13,145 bases of DNA from Desulfoplanes sp. (GCA_028708105.1 JAQVZR010000020.1:1-13145), one strand, 5' to 3'. Positions 1 to 7,234 are shown, numbered from the stretch's first letter. Notes: a model not told the origin generated them from the letters alone. Numbers and translations: made by a program.

Positions 1-308
1 TGGCTCACGATGACGTCGAAGGAGAGAGTCCGGGCAAAGCGAACAAGGGGTGAACACTGGTAGTATTTGAACCCAGGCATTTTGAGCAGGGTGATTCTTG
101 TGACAGAAACACCGTCAATGGAAAATGATTGGATCGCAGTGTTCGGTAAGCAACCCAACCTGCAACGTTGTACCACCGGGACGATAACCGTCACGTCCAC
201 TCCGGATGCTTGCCATTCTCTGACAAAATCATGCAGGGCCGGATTGATTTCCAAAGGGGATTGTCCCTCATATTCGGGGTAGAATTCACTTATGAAAAGG
301 ATGCGCAT
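1..308 (-). CDS. Glycosyltransferase family 4 (N-terminal part, cut by window edge)
   Basis: The reading frame runs without a stop from an ATG at 306-308 to the left edge, so only about the first 102 residues are visible. The protein begins MRILFISEFYPEYEG, a typical GT-B fold glycosyltransferase opening: a beta strand followed by a loop like the PxxGG loop of GT4 enzymes. A helix and a second strand (VDVTVIVPVV, about residues 37-46) follow, as in the N-terminal Rossmann half. The donor-binding C-terminal half lies outside the window. It is the last visible gene of a leftward run of four glycosyltransferases, 84 bases after the stop of the previous one. No strong Shine-Dalgarno precedes the ATG. 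By context it acts in the cytoplasm on a surface glycan such as LPS; donor and acceptor cannot be told. The family call is fairly safe, the exact start less so. Confidence 0.75.
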   Translation of the reverse strand, partial: MRILFISEFYPEYEGQSPLEINPALHDFVREWQASGVDVTVIVPVVQRCRLGCLPNTAIQSFSIDGVSVTRITLLKMPGFKYYQCSPLVRFARTLSFDVIVS

Positions 309-392
309 GGGGGACCAAGAAGCTAATGAAGAGTTCTTTTTATATGCTGTGTTGTAGTTTTCGAACGAGATTTTTCATGACACAGTCTCTGC

Positions 393-1637
393 TTACCGTG
401 AGGAATGCAACGAAGTGCCAAGAGAGGTGGACAGAGGCGTTGTCGTTCTAGATTGCATGGGCATCTTTGATGTATGAAGCAGATCATAGGAGAATGCACA
501 GATACGTCGAGCTCTCTTTTCCCAGTCATACATGGAGTTCAGCGCGAGGGCCTTTGTGTGCATGCTGTTCCTTTTTTGGGGATCTTCTCCCAGACAGTGC
601 AGGGTAGCTGCAAGATCCTCAGACTGGGAACTGGAAGATATCATGACATTGGGGAGTTCTGCTGCGGCACTTTGAACTGCTGGAACCGGCGTAGCTACTA
701 CGGGCAGTCCCATGCCCAGTGCTTCATAGAGTTTGATGGGGGAAAGAAATTCAACGTCTGAAATGAATGGAATGGTGATCATATGACATCCTTTGAGGTG
801 CTGCTGGACATTGCATGGAGGCACCTGACCTGCAAACTCAACACGATTCGCATGGGCGAATTCTTTGTGAACCCTTCGTTCCAGAGCCATACGTTCGTGC
901 ACCGGATTGCCTCCGATGATTCGCAGATGATAGTTGTCCGGAAGTATTTTCAGAGCGTCCAGAAGCAGAGAAACCCCTTTGGCAGGATGGAGACTGCCAA
1001 AGTATCCTATGCGAATTATTGCAGTGTTTTTCTCAGGAGCAAGGGGATGAAATATGCGTTTGTTGAAGCCGGGAACGGCAACCAGCGAAGGGATTGAAGG
1101 GGCATAGAGTACTTCGACCTTCTTTTTGAGATAGGTGCCTGTGTAGACGATGCCGTCGATGTTCGAAAGAATCTTCTGTTCCTGTTTTTTGCAGGTACGT
1201 GCGTCTTTTTTACCCTGTGCCCGGTGTTCGAGGAAAAGCGAATCGTGCATTTCATAGACGATCTTTTGTCGTCGCTGAAAGAGTTTTCGCAAAGTGAGCA
1301 GGAAGAGGGTTTCACTGACGTCCCGGGAAAAAAAGAGGGCATCGGGGTTTGTCATCCATTCCTTGAGCAGAGCGGCCCGGAACAGCAATCCATACAGTCC
1401 CTTGTTGCGTCCAGAAAGAAAGGTGATTTCGGGGCGGTAACGTGTATCCAATTGATATTCTTTTTCAATTGAAGACAGCAATGATGTGGCTATGGGAGGG
1501 TTGACCCCGGGAAATAGTTTTACCCGGAGTCCTGCATGCTGAAATCCCCAGGCCATATTGAGAGTCTGGATGATATGTGCGGCCGGTGAAGGAAGACGAA
1601 ATTTTTTGGCGAATATGAGTGTCTGGGGCGGGGTCAT
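393..1637 (-). CDS. Glycosyltransferase family 4
   Basis: A 414-residue glycosyltransferase of the GT-B fold, GT4 type. The C-terminal nucleotide-sugar-binding half begins with GYFGSLHPAKG (about 211-221), where the GS and K positions normally contact the donor phosphates. It ends with SPIKLYEALGMGLPVVAT (about 299-316), the EX7E-like region with the conserved Glu before the GLPV turn. The last 20 or so residues are Ser/Thr-rich and look like a dispensable tail. The frame is open further upstream, to 1835, but that extension is made of Pro/His/Phe-rich, AT-rich translation with no family resemblance. I therefore chose the ATG at 1635-1637, where the strand-helix pattern starts; it has only a poor Shine-Dalgarno. 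The gene lies between two other glycosyltransferase genes on the same strand. It likely adds one sugar to LPS core or O-chain; the sugar is unknown. Confidence 0.8.
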   Translation of the reverse strand: MTPPQTLIFAKKFRLPSPAAHIIQTLNMAWGFQHAGLRVKLFPGVNPPIATSLLSSIEKEYQLDTRYRPEITFLSGRNKGLYGLLFRAALLKEWMTNPDALFFSRDVSETLFLLTLRKLFQRRQKIVYEMHDSLFLEHRAQGKKDARTCKKQEQKILSNIDGIVYTGTYLKKKVEVLYAPSIPSLVAVPGFNKRIFHPLAPEKNTAIIRIGYFGSLHPAKGVSLLLDALKILPDNYHLRIIGGNPVHERMALERRVHKEFAHANRVEFAGQVPPCNVQQHLKGCHMITIPFISDVEFLSPIKLYEALGMGLPVVATPVPAVQSAAAELPNVMISSSSQSEDLAATLHCLGEDPQKRNSMHTKALALNSMYDWEKRARRICAFSYDLLHTSKMPMQSRTTTPLSTSLGTSLHSSR

Positions 1638-1891
1638 GGGTGGTTCCAGGTTGCATTGAAGAAAGGGGAACCGGAATAGATGATTATCCCGGTTGGGTAA
1701 GACGGAAGTATATGCGAAAGATTTACATATTTGATGTGGATGTGTGGGAGGAGTGTAAATATGGTGTAAAGTTTTATGGGAAATACGAAATAACGGGGGG
1801 AATCTTTCACTGGAAAAAAGATGACGAAGGTACATTCTTTATGGGCATCAGAATTGATACGCAAGCACGATTCCAATGCCCGAAAGGGAGG
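1638..1891. other. AT-rich gap inside the glycosyltransferase run
   Basis: This stretch separates the GT9 stop from the next glycosyltransferase and is clearly richer in A/T than its neighbours around 1700-1800. It contains an inverted repeat AACCGG / CCGGTT (1669-1674 and 1689-1694, 14-base loop) about 30 bases before the downstream start codon. A second one, GGGCAT / ATGCCC (1843-1848 and 1876-1881), sits just after the GT9 stop. Neither is followed by a T-run, so I do not call a terminator. No convincing -35/-10 pair was found, although the composition would suit a promoter for the two downstream genes. Short frames here look random. Confidence 0.4.
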
Positions 1892-2947
1892 TTAGGGGTG
1901 TTGTAAGGATGTTCGGAGGGCTTCCTTGAATGCGGGAAATACTTCTTCCGGATAGAGTTCCTGAAGACATGGTTGGTTGCCGCGGGCACATGTTTCCTGC
2001 TTGCAGGGCTGACAGGGTAAATTTTTGATGACATGGGTGTGTTCCGGGCTGTCAAAGGTCCAGCCGGTACCGGCTGCGCCGATGACCGTAAGGGAGGGAG
2101 TGTTCAGGGCAACGGCAAAGTGACGGGGAGAGGAGCAGTTGCCGAAATGCAGGTCGGCTTTTTCGATGACGGCAGCCATCTGCCGTAAGGAAAGCATGGT
2201 TTTGGGCAGAATGCAGTTGGTGGGGCATTGGGCTGTTGCCATCACTTCCTCAACGCATGCCCGTTCTCCGGGGCCATAGAAAAGAACAAACTTAATCCGT
2301 TTGTTTTCTCTGACCGCCAGATTGATAAGCTTGCCATAATGCCGTGCAGGCCACCGTCGGGTGGCACTGTGATGGGTGGGAGCAACCGTGACAAGGATGT
2401 CGTTGGCCGTCACACCGTGGGTTGTGAGCAACGCACGTGCCTCTGCTTGTTCCTTGGTTGTGAGAAAAATATGAGGCCGTTCACCGTTCCATACAATGCC
2501 GAAGGGTTCGAGCATCTTCGCCTTGCGTGGGATGGGATGCCCGTTTTTGAGCTTGGTCCAATGGGTGTACAGCCAGCGGTTGTACCAAGGGGGCGAGGAG
2601 GTAAAGCGAACCGCTGCCCGGCTGAAGAGGACCACGAAGCGGCATCGGGGAAGCTGCTGAAAATCTATCACCAGATCGTAGTTGTTCCGCGCGATTTTCC
2701 AGTAGAAGGCCAGTTCTTTGGCAAAATTGGCCAGTTTGTTCTTGTCCAGAATTTTGATATCGGAAATATACGGGTTGTTTGCCAGTACCGGAGCACATTT
2801 TTTTTCCGTAAAAAAATCGATGGACGCATAGGGAAAACGTTTTTTTAACAATTCCGGGATATGCGTGGTCAACACGACATCACCGATCTGTCTGAGCTGG
2901 CAGATGAGGATGCGTTTGGGTTGTATCTGAGAGATGTCTTTGGTCAT
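1892..2947 (-). CDS. Glycosyltransferase family 9 (ADP-heptose:LPS heptosyltransferase-like)
   Basis: A 351-residue cytoplasmic enzyme of the GT9 family, which transfers heptose from ADP-heptose to lipid A-Kdo or to the growing LPS core. The family opening is clear: KRILICQLRQIGDVVLTTHI (11-30), with the GD that begins the first Rossmann helix. Then come strand DLVIDFQ (91-97), the start of the C-terminal half at LVTVAPTHHSATRRWP (185-200), and HFGNCSSPRHFAVALNTPSL (267-286), the counterpart of the DxGPMH region. A four-cysteine stretch (C312, C315, C320, C327) near the C-terminus is also common in GT9. The usual Asp of the DxGPMH motif is Cys here, so the donor or acceptor may differ from classic WaaC/WaaF. 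The start is the ATG at 2945-2947; it lies 20 bases after the stop of the upstream glycosyltransferase, consistent with one transcript. Family call firm, substrate uncertain. Confidence 0.85.
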   Translation of the reverse strand: MTKDISQIQPKRILICQLRQIGDVVLTTHIPELLKKRFPYASIDFFTEKKCAPVLANNPYISDIKILDKNKLANFAKELAFYWKIARNNYDLVIDFQQLPRCRFVVLFSRAAVRFTSSPPWYNRWLYTHWTKLKNGHPIPRKAKMLEPFGIVWNGERPHIFLTTKEQAEARALLTTHGVTANDILVTVAPTHHSATRRWPARHYGKLINLAVRENKRIKFVLFYGPGERACVEEVMATAQCPTNCILPKTMLSLRQMAAVIEKADLHFGNCSSPRHFAVALNTPSLTVIGAAGTGWTFDSPEHTHVIKNLPCQPCKQETCARGNQPCLQELYPEEVFPAFKEALRTSLQHP

Positions 2948-2967
2948 GATGATCCGGGGATGATCCG

Positions 2968-4098
2968 TCAGGGATTTGTTTGTTGCTTTAACATGGCTGC
3001 AATACGATCAACATAGGGTTCAATCCCCGATGGAATATCGGTCGGGAACGTAAACGCTGTAGAAGTATCACCCTCCAGTACTTTTTGTATGGTTAGTGCT
3101 ATCTTCTTGGGATTTTCTCCTGCATCGATGACCTGCCTGGGAGGCAAAAAATAACTGCTCCCGTTGGTTCTGGTTGAAATGACGGGCAGTCCCGAGGCGA
3201 GAGCCTCAAGGACTGCATTGGAACAGGCATCGTAAAAGCTCAAGAGGATGAATAGATCGCTTGCTTGATACAGACTAGTCATTTCGTCAACTTTGCCCAG
3301 GAAGCGAACCCGATCTGAAACGCCAAGTTTCGAGGCAAGTGTTTGATATTTTTTGGGGCGGCGTCCACCGGCCACAAGGAGAATCGTGGTATCCGGCAGG
3401 AAAAGCAATGTCTGGATAAGCTGCAATATACCCTTAAGGACAAAATTGGTGCCTGCCGTGGAGATGACCGTAGCGTGTGACGGGATGTTTAAGGCTGTGC
3501 GGGCACGTTTTTTTTGGGGTGCATTGCAGGGGGCAAACCTGGTCAGATCCGGCTTGTTGTAGATAATATCAATGCGTTTGGCGTCCAGAATAGGAAATGC
3601 CTCCAATGTCCAGTTCCGGACCTGATGGGAATTGGCAATGAGCTGTCTGGAATGGTGTATCTGAAGCCGTTCGATGGCCCGGACCAGCATGTTGGCCGGG
3701 GACAGCCTGCGGCGGATCATTTTCCAGGTTTGTGCGTATCCGTCGGATGGGTAGGCCTGGATGGAATGTTTCCAGAATATGCGTGTTGGTCCGCCGCTGA
3801 GGCGCAGGATATCCTGGCAAATGGTGTTTCCAAGGCCGATAGTCAGATCGTATCGCCCTTTACGCCGGGCTATTTCGGCTCCCATGGCAAACCAGAAAAT
3901 TTTGAAAAATTTCCCAAGCTGCGGACGGCCAACGCAGATCACCTTTACCCCTGCGGGAGGATCGGTTTCCTGCCGGGCACAGATGAAATCCACATTGTAG
4001 TATGGAGTCAGCGCTTTGGCCAGTCGCCATGCAAAGCCCTCAACCCCGCCGTAATGGCTCAACCTGGGGAGCATAATGGCGACCCTATGCTTGTTCAT
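2968..4098 (-). CDS. Glycosyltransferase family 4, WaaG-like
   Basis: A 376-residue GT-B glycosyltransferase, about the length of the LPS core glucosyltransferase WaaG. Visible parts are the N-terminal RVAIMLPRLSHYGGVEGFAWRL (from residue 5) with the GG acceptor/phosphate loop, the interdomain stretch RQLIANSHQVRN (151-162), the start of the donor domain ISTAGTNFVLKG (212-223), and the donor site DACSNAVLEALASGLPV (290-306). The final Glu (298) and GLPV match GT4, but the first Glu of the EX7E motif is an Asp (D290). It is the first gene of the leftward run and has a fair Shine-Dalgarno (AGGAG about 10 bases before the ATG at 4096-4098). A weak promoter lies just upstream. Likely role: addition of a hexose to the LPS core, in step with the GT9 enzyme 20 bases downstream. 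Confidence 0.83.
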   Translation of the reverse strand: MNKHRVAIMLPRLSHYGGVEGFAWRLAKALTPYYNVDFICARQETDPPAGVKVICVGRPQLGKFFKIFWFAMGAEIARRKGRYDLTIGLGNTICQDILRLSGGPTRIFWKHSIQAYPSDGYAQTWKMIRRRLSPANMLVRAIERLQIHHSRQLIANSHQVRNWTLEAFPILDAKRIDIIYNKPDLTRFAPCNAPQKKRARTALNIPSHATVISTAGTNFVLKGILQLIQTLLFLPDTTILLVAGGRRPKKYQTLASKLGVSDRVRFLGKVDEMTSLYQASDLFILLSFYDACSNAVLEALASGLPVISTRTNGSSYFLPPRQVIDAGENPKKIALTIQKVLEGDTSTAFTFPTDIPSGIEPYVDRIAAMLKQQTNP

Positions 4099-4122
4099 GA
4101 GAAGTGCTCTCCTGCGTCTTGT

Positions 4123-4150
4123 TGCATAGATTTGGCATGCCTTGTCTCAA
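4123..4150 (-). promoter_or_regulatory. Weak sigma-70-like promoter for the glycosyltransferase run
   Basis: On the minus strand TTGAGA (4145-4150) is followed after 16 bases by TATGCA (4123-4128). This would place transcription start about 18-20 bases before the start codon at 4098. The -35 match is good, the -10 match poor (3 of 6). It is the best candidate in the 267-base gap between the ABC permease and the first glycosyltransferase. Readthrough from the ABC operon is an alternative. Confidence 0.3.
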
Positions 4151-4217
4151 CGGGATTCCGGGTGAAAATGGAGAGAGGGTGATGGGCCTGTGTTTTTTCT
4201 CATAAATAAGACAGAAA

Positions 4218-4260
4218 ATCGGCAACAACCCTCACCCCTGGGGCAAGAACCACTGCCGAT
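4218..4260 (-). terminator. Possible terminator after the ABC transporter operon
   Basis: A perfect 7-base inverted repeat, ATCGGCA / TGCCGAT (4218-4224 and 4254-4260), brackets a 29-base interior that itself contains CCCC-A-GGGG. Read on the minus strand, the second arm runs into TTTT then CTGTCTT, as in a weak intrinsic terminator for the operon that ends at 4366. The long loop and short T-run make this tentative. Confidence 0.35.
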
Positions 4261-4320
4261 TCCCGGACACAACTGTTTTTCTGCCGCACCCCGACCTAAA
4301 TCGCAATATCCAGCCGTAAT

Positions 4321-4348
4321 CCTAAAATCTAAAACATAAAACCTAAAA
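4321..4348. repeat. Four imperfect tandem 7-mers, NNTAAAA
   Basis: Four consecutive 7-base units share TAAAA at fixed phase: CCTAAAA, TCTAAAA, CATAAAA, CCTAAAA. They begin 17 bases beyond the stop codon of the permease gene. Units 1 and 4 are identical. The 7-base period matches the period of the CAG-type arrays on the other side of the same gene (6189-6345), although the unit sequence differs. Function unknown. Confidence 0.7.
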
Positions 4349-4365
4349 TCGTCCTTAAACCGCCC

Positions 4366-6153
4366 CTACATCACCATCCGCACCTTCCCCCCTGGGGACA
4401 GCTTCCTTTCCAGCCTTGTGGCCACCCGGCTCATGGAATAACAGCAGATAAAGTACAAAGCCGCTACTGCCGTATAGATCTCAAAAGGATAGATCATAAG
4501 TCTATTATTCAGTCCCTGGGAGACAAAGGTCAGTTCCAGCACACCGATGATATAAGCCAAAGAGGTATCTTTGAAGATGGCGATGAACTGGCCCACGATG
4601 GCCGGGATCATCTGTTTGAGGGCCTGGGGAAGGACGATGTGGATCATGGTTGAAAAGTAGCTCAGGCCTGTGCCGTAAGCTGCTTCAATCTGGCCCCTTG
4701 GGATATTCTGGATGCCGCCGCGCACAATCTCGCCCAGATAGGCTCCGGTGAAGATGGTCAGGGCGATGGTGGCGGACCAGAAGACGTCCAGGTAGGATTT
4801 GATAAAGATGGGGATGAAGAAATAGACCCAGAAAATGACCAGAATCAGCGGATTGCCACGGATGATTTCGATGTACAGGGTGCAGGGAATCCGGAAAATG
4901 ACATTTTTAGAGACCCGGCCCAGACCGACGACAAGGCCGATAAAAAAACTGATGGAAATGGAAATAACGGCCATGGCGATGGAGGCGGAGAGACCGCCTA
5001 TGCCCCACAGAACGTCATTTTTGTCACTGCTTGGAAATTTCCAGATAAGCAGGGAACGCATATTGTCCCAGATGATGGACCATTTGAAATGGAACAGGGC
5101 CATGGCAAGCTCATATATGATGAACGCCAGTATCAGGATAAACGACCATTTGCCGATGAGGATCATGGCCCGGATCATGAATCTGGTGGTCTTTTTCCAG
5201 AGCAGCATAGGGTGGGAGTAGGTCAGTTCGTTGCGCGGCCGGCCCATGAATCCGACGGAACTGGCAAGACCTTTCCAGATCATTTCAAAGGGCCAGAACA
5301 GGATGTCTGCCAGAATGATGCCGATCCCTCTTTTAGGGGCGTGTCCGTCATTGATCCTGAGCTTCATGTTTATCAGGTTCAGGATGCCTGAGATGCCCAG
5401 GGAAAGTCCTAGATACAGGACGCTGGCTGCGGTGGTGGCCTCAAATCCTCTGAAGGTCAGGGATTCCACCTGCTGGGATTGCCAGCAGAGTTCGGCAACG
5501 CCCACAACCATGGCCAGGGAGGAGTTCTTCATGTTGTTTAAGAATTCACTGCCCAGGGGAGGGATGATGGCCCGAAAGGCCAGGGGCAGGATGATGGTGC
5601 GCAAAGCCTGAAAATAGGTCAGTCCGGAAGAATAAGCCGCTTCGAGAAGCCCTTTGGGGATGGACTGCATGCCTGCGCGGATAACTTCGGCCATGAATGC
5701 TCCGGTATAGACGGACAGGCCTATGGTGGCGCTCCAGAACTCGTAATTGTGATCAAAAATAAATTCTCGTCCGGCCTCGGGAAGAGCCATGGGCAGGGCG
5801 AAATACCAGAAGAAAAGTTGGACCAGCAGGGGGGTGTTGCGAAAAAATTCTACATAGACAGAGGAAAAGAGGTTGAACGGCTTGAATGCGGAGAGTCTGC
5901 CGAGTCCAAAAAGAGTACCTAGAAAAAGGGCAATGCCCGAACTGATCAGGGTGATTTTGAGGGTGACCTGCAATCCTTTGAACAGTTCCAAACCAAAGAT
6001 CATGCCGTAGGTGTCATTTTGGGTGTATAGCACGTCCCAATGGAAATCATATCCAAATTGAAAGACGAATCCCCAATAATAGACAAAACTTGCAAGCAGA
6101 GCAAAGAGAAGCAGGTATTGGACCCAGGTTTTTTCAAGCCAGTAGCGAAACAT
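4366..6153 (-). CDS. Polar amino-acid ABC transporter permease, two permease domains fused
   Basis: A 595-residue inner-membrane protein made of two HisM/GlnP-type permease domains in tandem. Single-domain family members are about 220-250 residues and usually work as homo- or heterodimers; here both halves are one chain. Domain 1 spans roughly 50-262, with its EAA loop at EAAYSSGLTYFQALRTIILP (171-190). Domain 2 spans roughly 383-580, with EAAYGTGLSYFSTMIHIVLP at 490-509. The EAA loops dock onto the ATPase. Extra hydrophobic segments lie at about 12-31 and 330-352, and a polar linker at about 265-320. The halves are similar but not identical, with shared stretches such as EFFRNTPLLV versus EIIRGNPLIL, so the fusion is old. 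It is the last gene of the ATPase, binding-protein, permease operon. The start ATG (6151-6153) has only a weak Shine-Dalgarno, and the 256-base gap before it holds inverted repeats. Confidence 0.93.
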   Translation of the reverse strand: MFRYWLEKTWVQYLLLFALLASFVYYWGFVFQFGYDFHWDVLYTQNDTYGMIFGLELFKGLQVTLKITLISSGIALFLGTLFGLGRLSAFKPFNLFSSVYVEFFRNTPLLVQLFFWYFALPMALPEAGREFIFDHNYEFWSATIGLSVYTGAFMAEVIRAGMQSIPKGLLEAAYSSGLTYFQALRTIILPLAFRAIIPPLGSEFLNNMKNSSLAMVVGVAELCWQSQQVESLTFRGFEATTAASVLYLGLSLGISGILNLINMKLRINDGHAPKRGIGIILADILFWPFEMIWKGLASSVGFMGRPRNELTYSHPMLLWKKTTRFMIRAMILIGKWSFILILAFIIYELAMALFHFKWSIIWDNMRSLLIWKFPSSDKNDVLWGIGGLSASIAMAVISISISFFIGLVVGLGRVSKNVIFRIPCTLYIEIIRGNPLILVIFWVYFFIPIFIKSYLDVFWSATIALTIFTGAYLGEIVRGGIQNIPRGQIEAAYGTGLSYFSTMIHIVLPQALKQMIPAIVGQFIAIFKDTSLAYIIGVLELTFVSQGLNNRLMIYPFEIYTAVAALYFICCYSMSRVATRLERKLSPGGKVRMVM

Positions 6154-6188
6154 AATCCGTCATGGGGTTAAAAAGTAGAAAAAGTTTG

Positions 6189-6253
6189 CAGTTCACAGTG
6201 CGCAGGGCGCAGATAAAAAAGTGGGCAGTAGGCAGTGTGCAGTAGACAGTTAA
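6189..6253. repeat. CAG-phased 7-mer repeat array (plus orientation)
   Basis: Two blocks of four 7-base units begin with CAG at fixed phase: 6189-6216 (for example CAGTTCA, CAGTGCG, CAGGGCG) and 6226-6253 (CAGTAGG, CAGTGTG, CAGTAGA, CAGTTAA). An A-rich 9-base spacer separates them. The consensus is about CAGTNNG. The array lies between the binding-protein gene and the permease gene and is mirrored by an inverted array at 6304-6345. No protein reading explains it. Intergenic 7-mer tandem families are known in other bacteria (the STRR sequences of cyanobacteria); relation to those is not claimed. Confidence 0.8.
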
Positions 6254-6303
6254 AAGGGGCTCGGCATCCGGGATACCTGCGTTGGTGAGCACGTTTTGTT
6301 TTG

Positions 6304-6345
6304 TAGCCTGTGCCCTGCGTACTGCCTGCTGTGCACTATCTATTA
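6304..6345. repeat. CAG-phased 7-mer repeat array (inverted copy)
   Basis: On the plus strand six 7-base units end in CTG, CTG, CTG, CTG, CTA, TTA at fixed phase. Read on the minus strand this gives CAGGCTA, CAGGGCA, CAGTACG, CAGCAGG and so on. Bases 6308-6324 are the reverse complement of 6196-6212 at 15 of 17 positions, and the two differences would be G-U pairs in plus-strand RNA (A-C mismatches in the minus-strand transcript). The two arrays thus form an inverted pair around about 50 bases of unique sequence. A recombination or hairpin origin is likely. Confidence 0.75.
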
Positions 6346-6355
6346 CGCATGAAAC

Positions 6356-6384
6356 GGGGTGCCTGTCGTTTACGGACAGACCCC
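6356..6384 (-). terminator. Intercistronic hairpin after the binding-protein gene
   Basis: GGGGT plus CTGTC (6356-6360 and 6363-6367, split by a 2-base bulge) pairs with GACAGACCCC (6375-6384) around a 7-base loop, giving a 10-bp stem. It lies 25 bases beyond the TAG stop of the binding-protein gene on the minus-strand transcript. Only GTTTC follows, so full termination is doubtful. A role in partial termination or in protecting the binding-protein mRNA end is more likely, as ABC operons usually need more binding protein than permease. Confidence 0.5.
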
Positions 6385-6409
6385 CCGCGTGTACTAATCA
6401 ATAGTTGCC

Positions 6410-7234
6410 CTAGGGCCACATTTCAATTTTTGAGGTCATGGGGAAGGAGTACGGGGTATCAGGACCGTACCACTTGTTGTAGATGGTCATGTAGGTACCG
6501 TCTTTCCACATGTCCTGGATGGTGAAGTTGAGGGTGTCGCGCCATTTGGAATCATTTTCGGGAAGACCAATGCCGTAAGGTTCGTCACTGAAGAAGTCAC
6601 CCACCAGTTCGTACTTGCCGGGTTCTTTGGCTGCGTAACCGAGAAGAATGGTGGAGTCTGTGGTGAAACCAGCTACACTGCCCATCTGCAGAGCTGCAAA
6701 GGCAGATGCGTAGTCAGGAAAGGACTTTACATGGGCATTGGCGTTGGTGTCACCCATGTCCTTGAGAAGCTTTCTGACATTGATTTCAGACGTTGTGCCC
6801 TGGGTGGTAGCGATTTTTTGGCCGATCATGTCCTTGATGGACTTGAATTTACCTTTTTTGGCCAGAATCTTTTGGCCGTCAAAAAAATAGGTGATGGAAA
6901 AGTCGATGGATTTGTCACGTTCACGTTTGTGGGTCATGTTGGCAATGGACATGTCGATCCGGCCCTGCTGCAGAAACGAGATCCGTGTCTTGTCGGTAAC
7001 CTTGACCCGATCCAGTTTGCAATCCAGACGTTTGGCGATTTCTGTAGCAATGTCGACGTCAAACCCGACCCATTTGTTATCGGCGTCGAAATAGGCGCCT
7101 GGGATTGAGTTGGTCATGATACCGGCATGGATAACCTTATCCTGCATGACTTTGTCATAGGTGGGACCTGCAAAGGCCATCTGTGAACACAGGCACAGGG
7201 CTGCAACGAGTGAAAGAATTTTCCAGCTACGCAT
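6410..7234 (-). CDS. Periplasmic amino-acid-binding protein (SBP family 3)
   Basis: A 274-residue solute-binding protein that captures a polar amino acid in the periplasm and hands it to the permease. It starts with a clear Sec signal peptide, MRSWKILSLVAALCLCSQMA, with likely cleavage after AFA (residue 22). There is no lipobox, so it should be soluble. The family 3 signature lies at GFDVDIATEIAKRL (57-70), and the ligand-site stretch SIANMTHKRERDKSIDFS (96-113) carries the conserved R and the DFS strand. GTTSEINVRKLL (146-157) forms the second-lobe binding loop. The ATG at 7232-7234 is preceded by a perfect Shine-Dalgarno AAGGAG (7242-7247) at 7 bases, which settles the start; the open frame to 7309 is not used. 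The substrate is a polar amino acid such as Glu, Asp or Gln; which one cannot be read from sequence alone. Confidence 0.93.
   Translation of the reverse strand: MRSWKILSLVAALCLCSQMAFAGPTYDKVMQDKVIHAGIMTNSIPGAYFDADNKWVGFDVDIATEIAKRLDCKLDRVKVTDKTRISFLQQGRIDMSIANMTHKRERDKSIDFSITYFFDGQKILAKKGKFKSIKDMIGQKIATTQGTTSEINVRKLLKDMGDTNANAHVKSFPDYASAFAALQMGSVAGFTTDSTILLGYAAKEPGKYELVGDFFSDEPYGIGLPENDSKWRDTLNFTIQDMWKDGTYMTIYNKWYGPDTPYSFPMTSKIEMWP

Noticed and set aside
1638..1835. 66-residue N-terminal extension of the second glycosyltransferase
   Set aside because: The extension is Pro/His/Phe-rich translation of AT-rich DNA without GT-B features; the fold begins after the ATG at 1637.
2505..2517. GGTTCGA-like stretch, as in a tRNA T-arm
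   Set aside because: It lies inside the GT9 coding region and no matching acceptor or anticodon arms surround it.
2228..2848. 206-codon plus-strand frame opposite the GT9 gene
   Set aside because: Antisense shadow of a clear GT9 gene; composition is not protein-like.
3514..4182. 222-codon plus-strand frame opposite the WaaG-like gene
   Set aside because: It lies antisense to a clear GT4 enzyme and shows no domain, no membrane pattern and no ribosome-binding site.
6189..6345. CRISPR-like or IS-terminal repeat
   Set aside because: Units are 7 bases with no unique spacers and no cas genes nearby; no transposase frame or target-site duplication lies between the inverted arrays.
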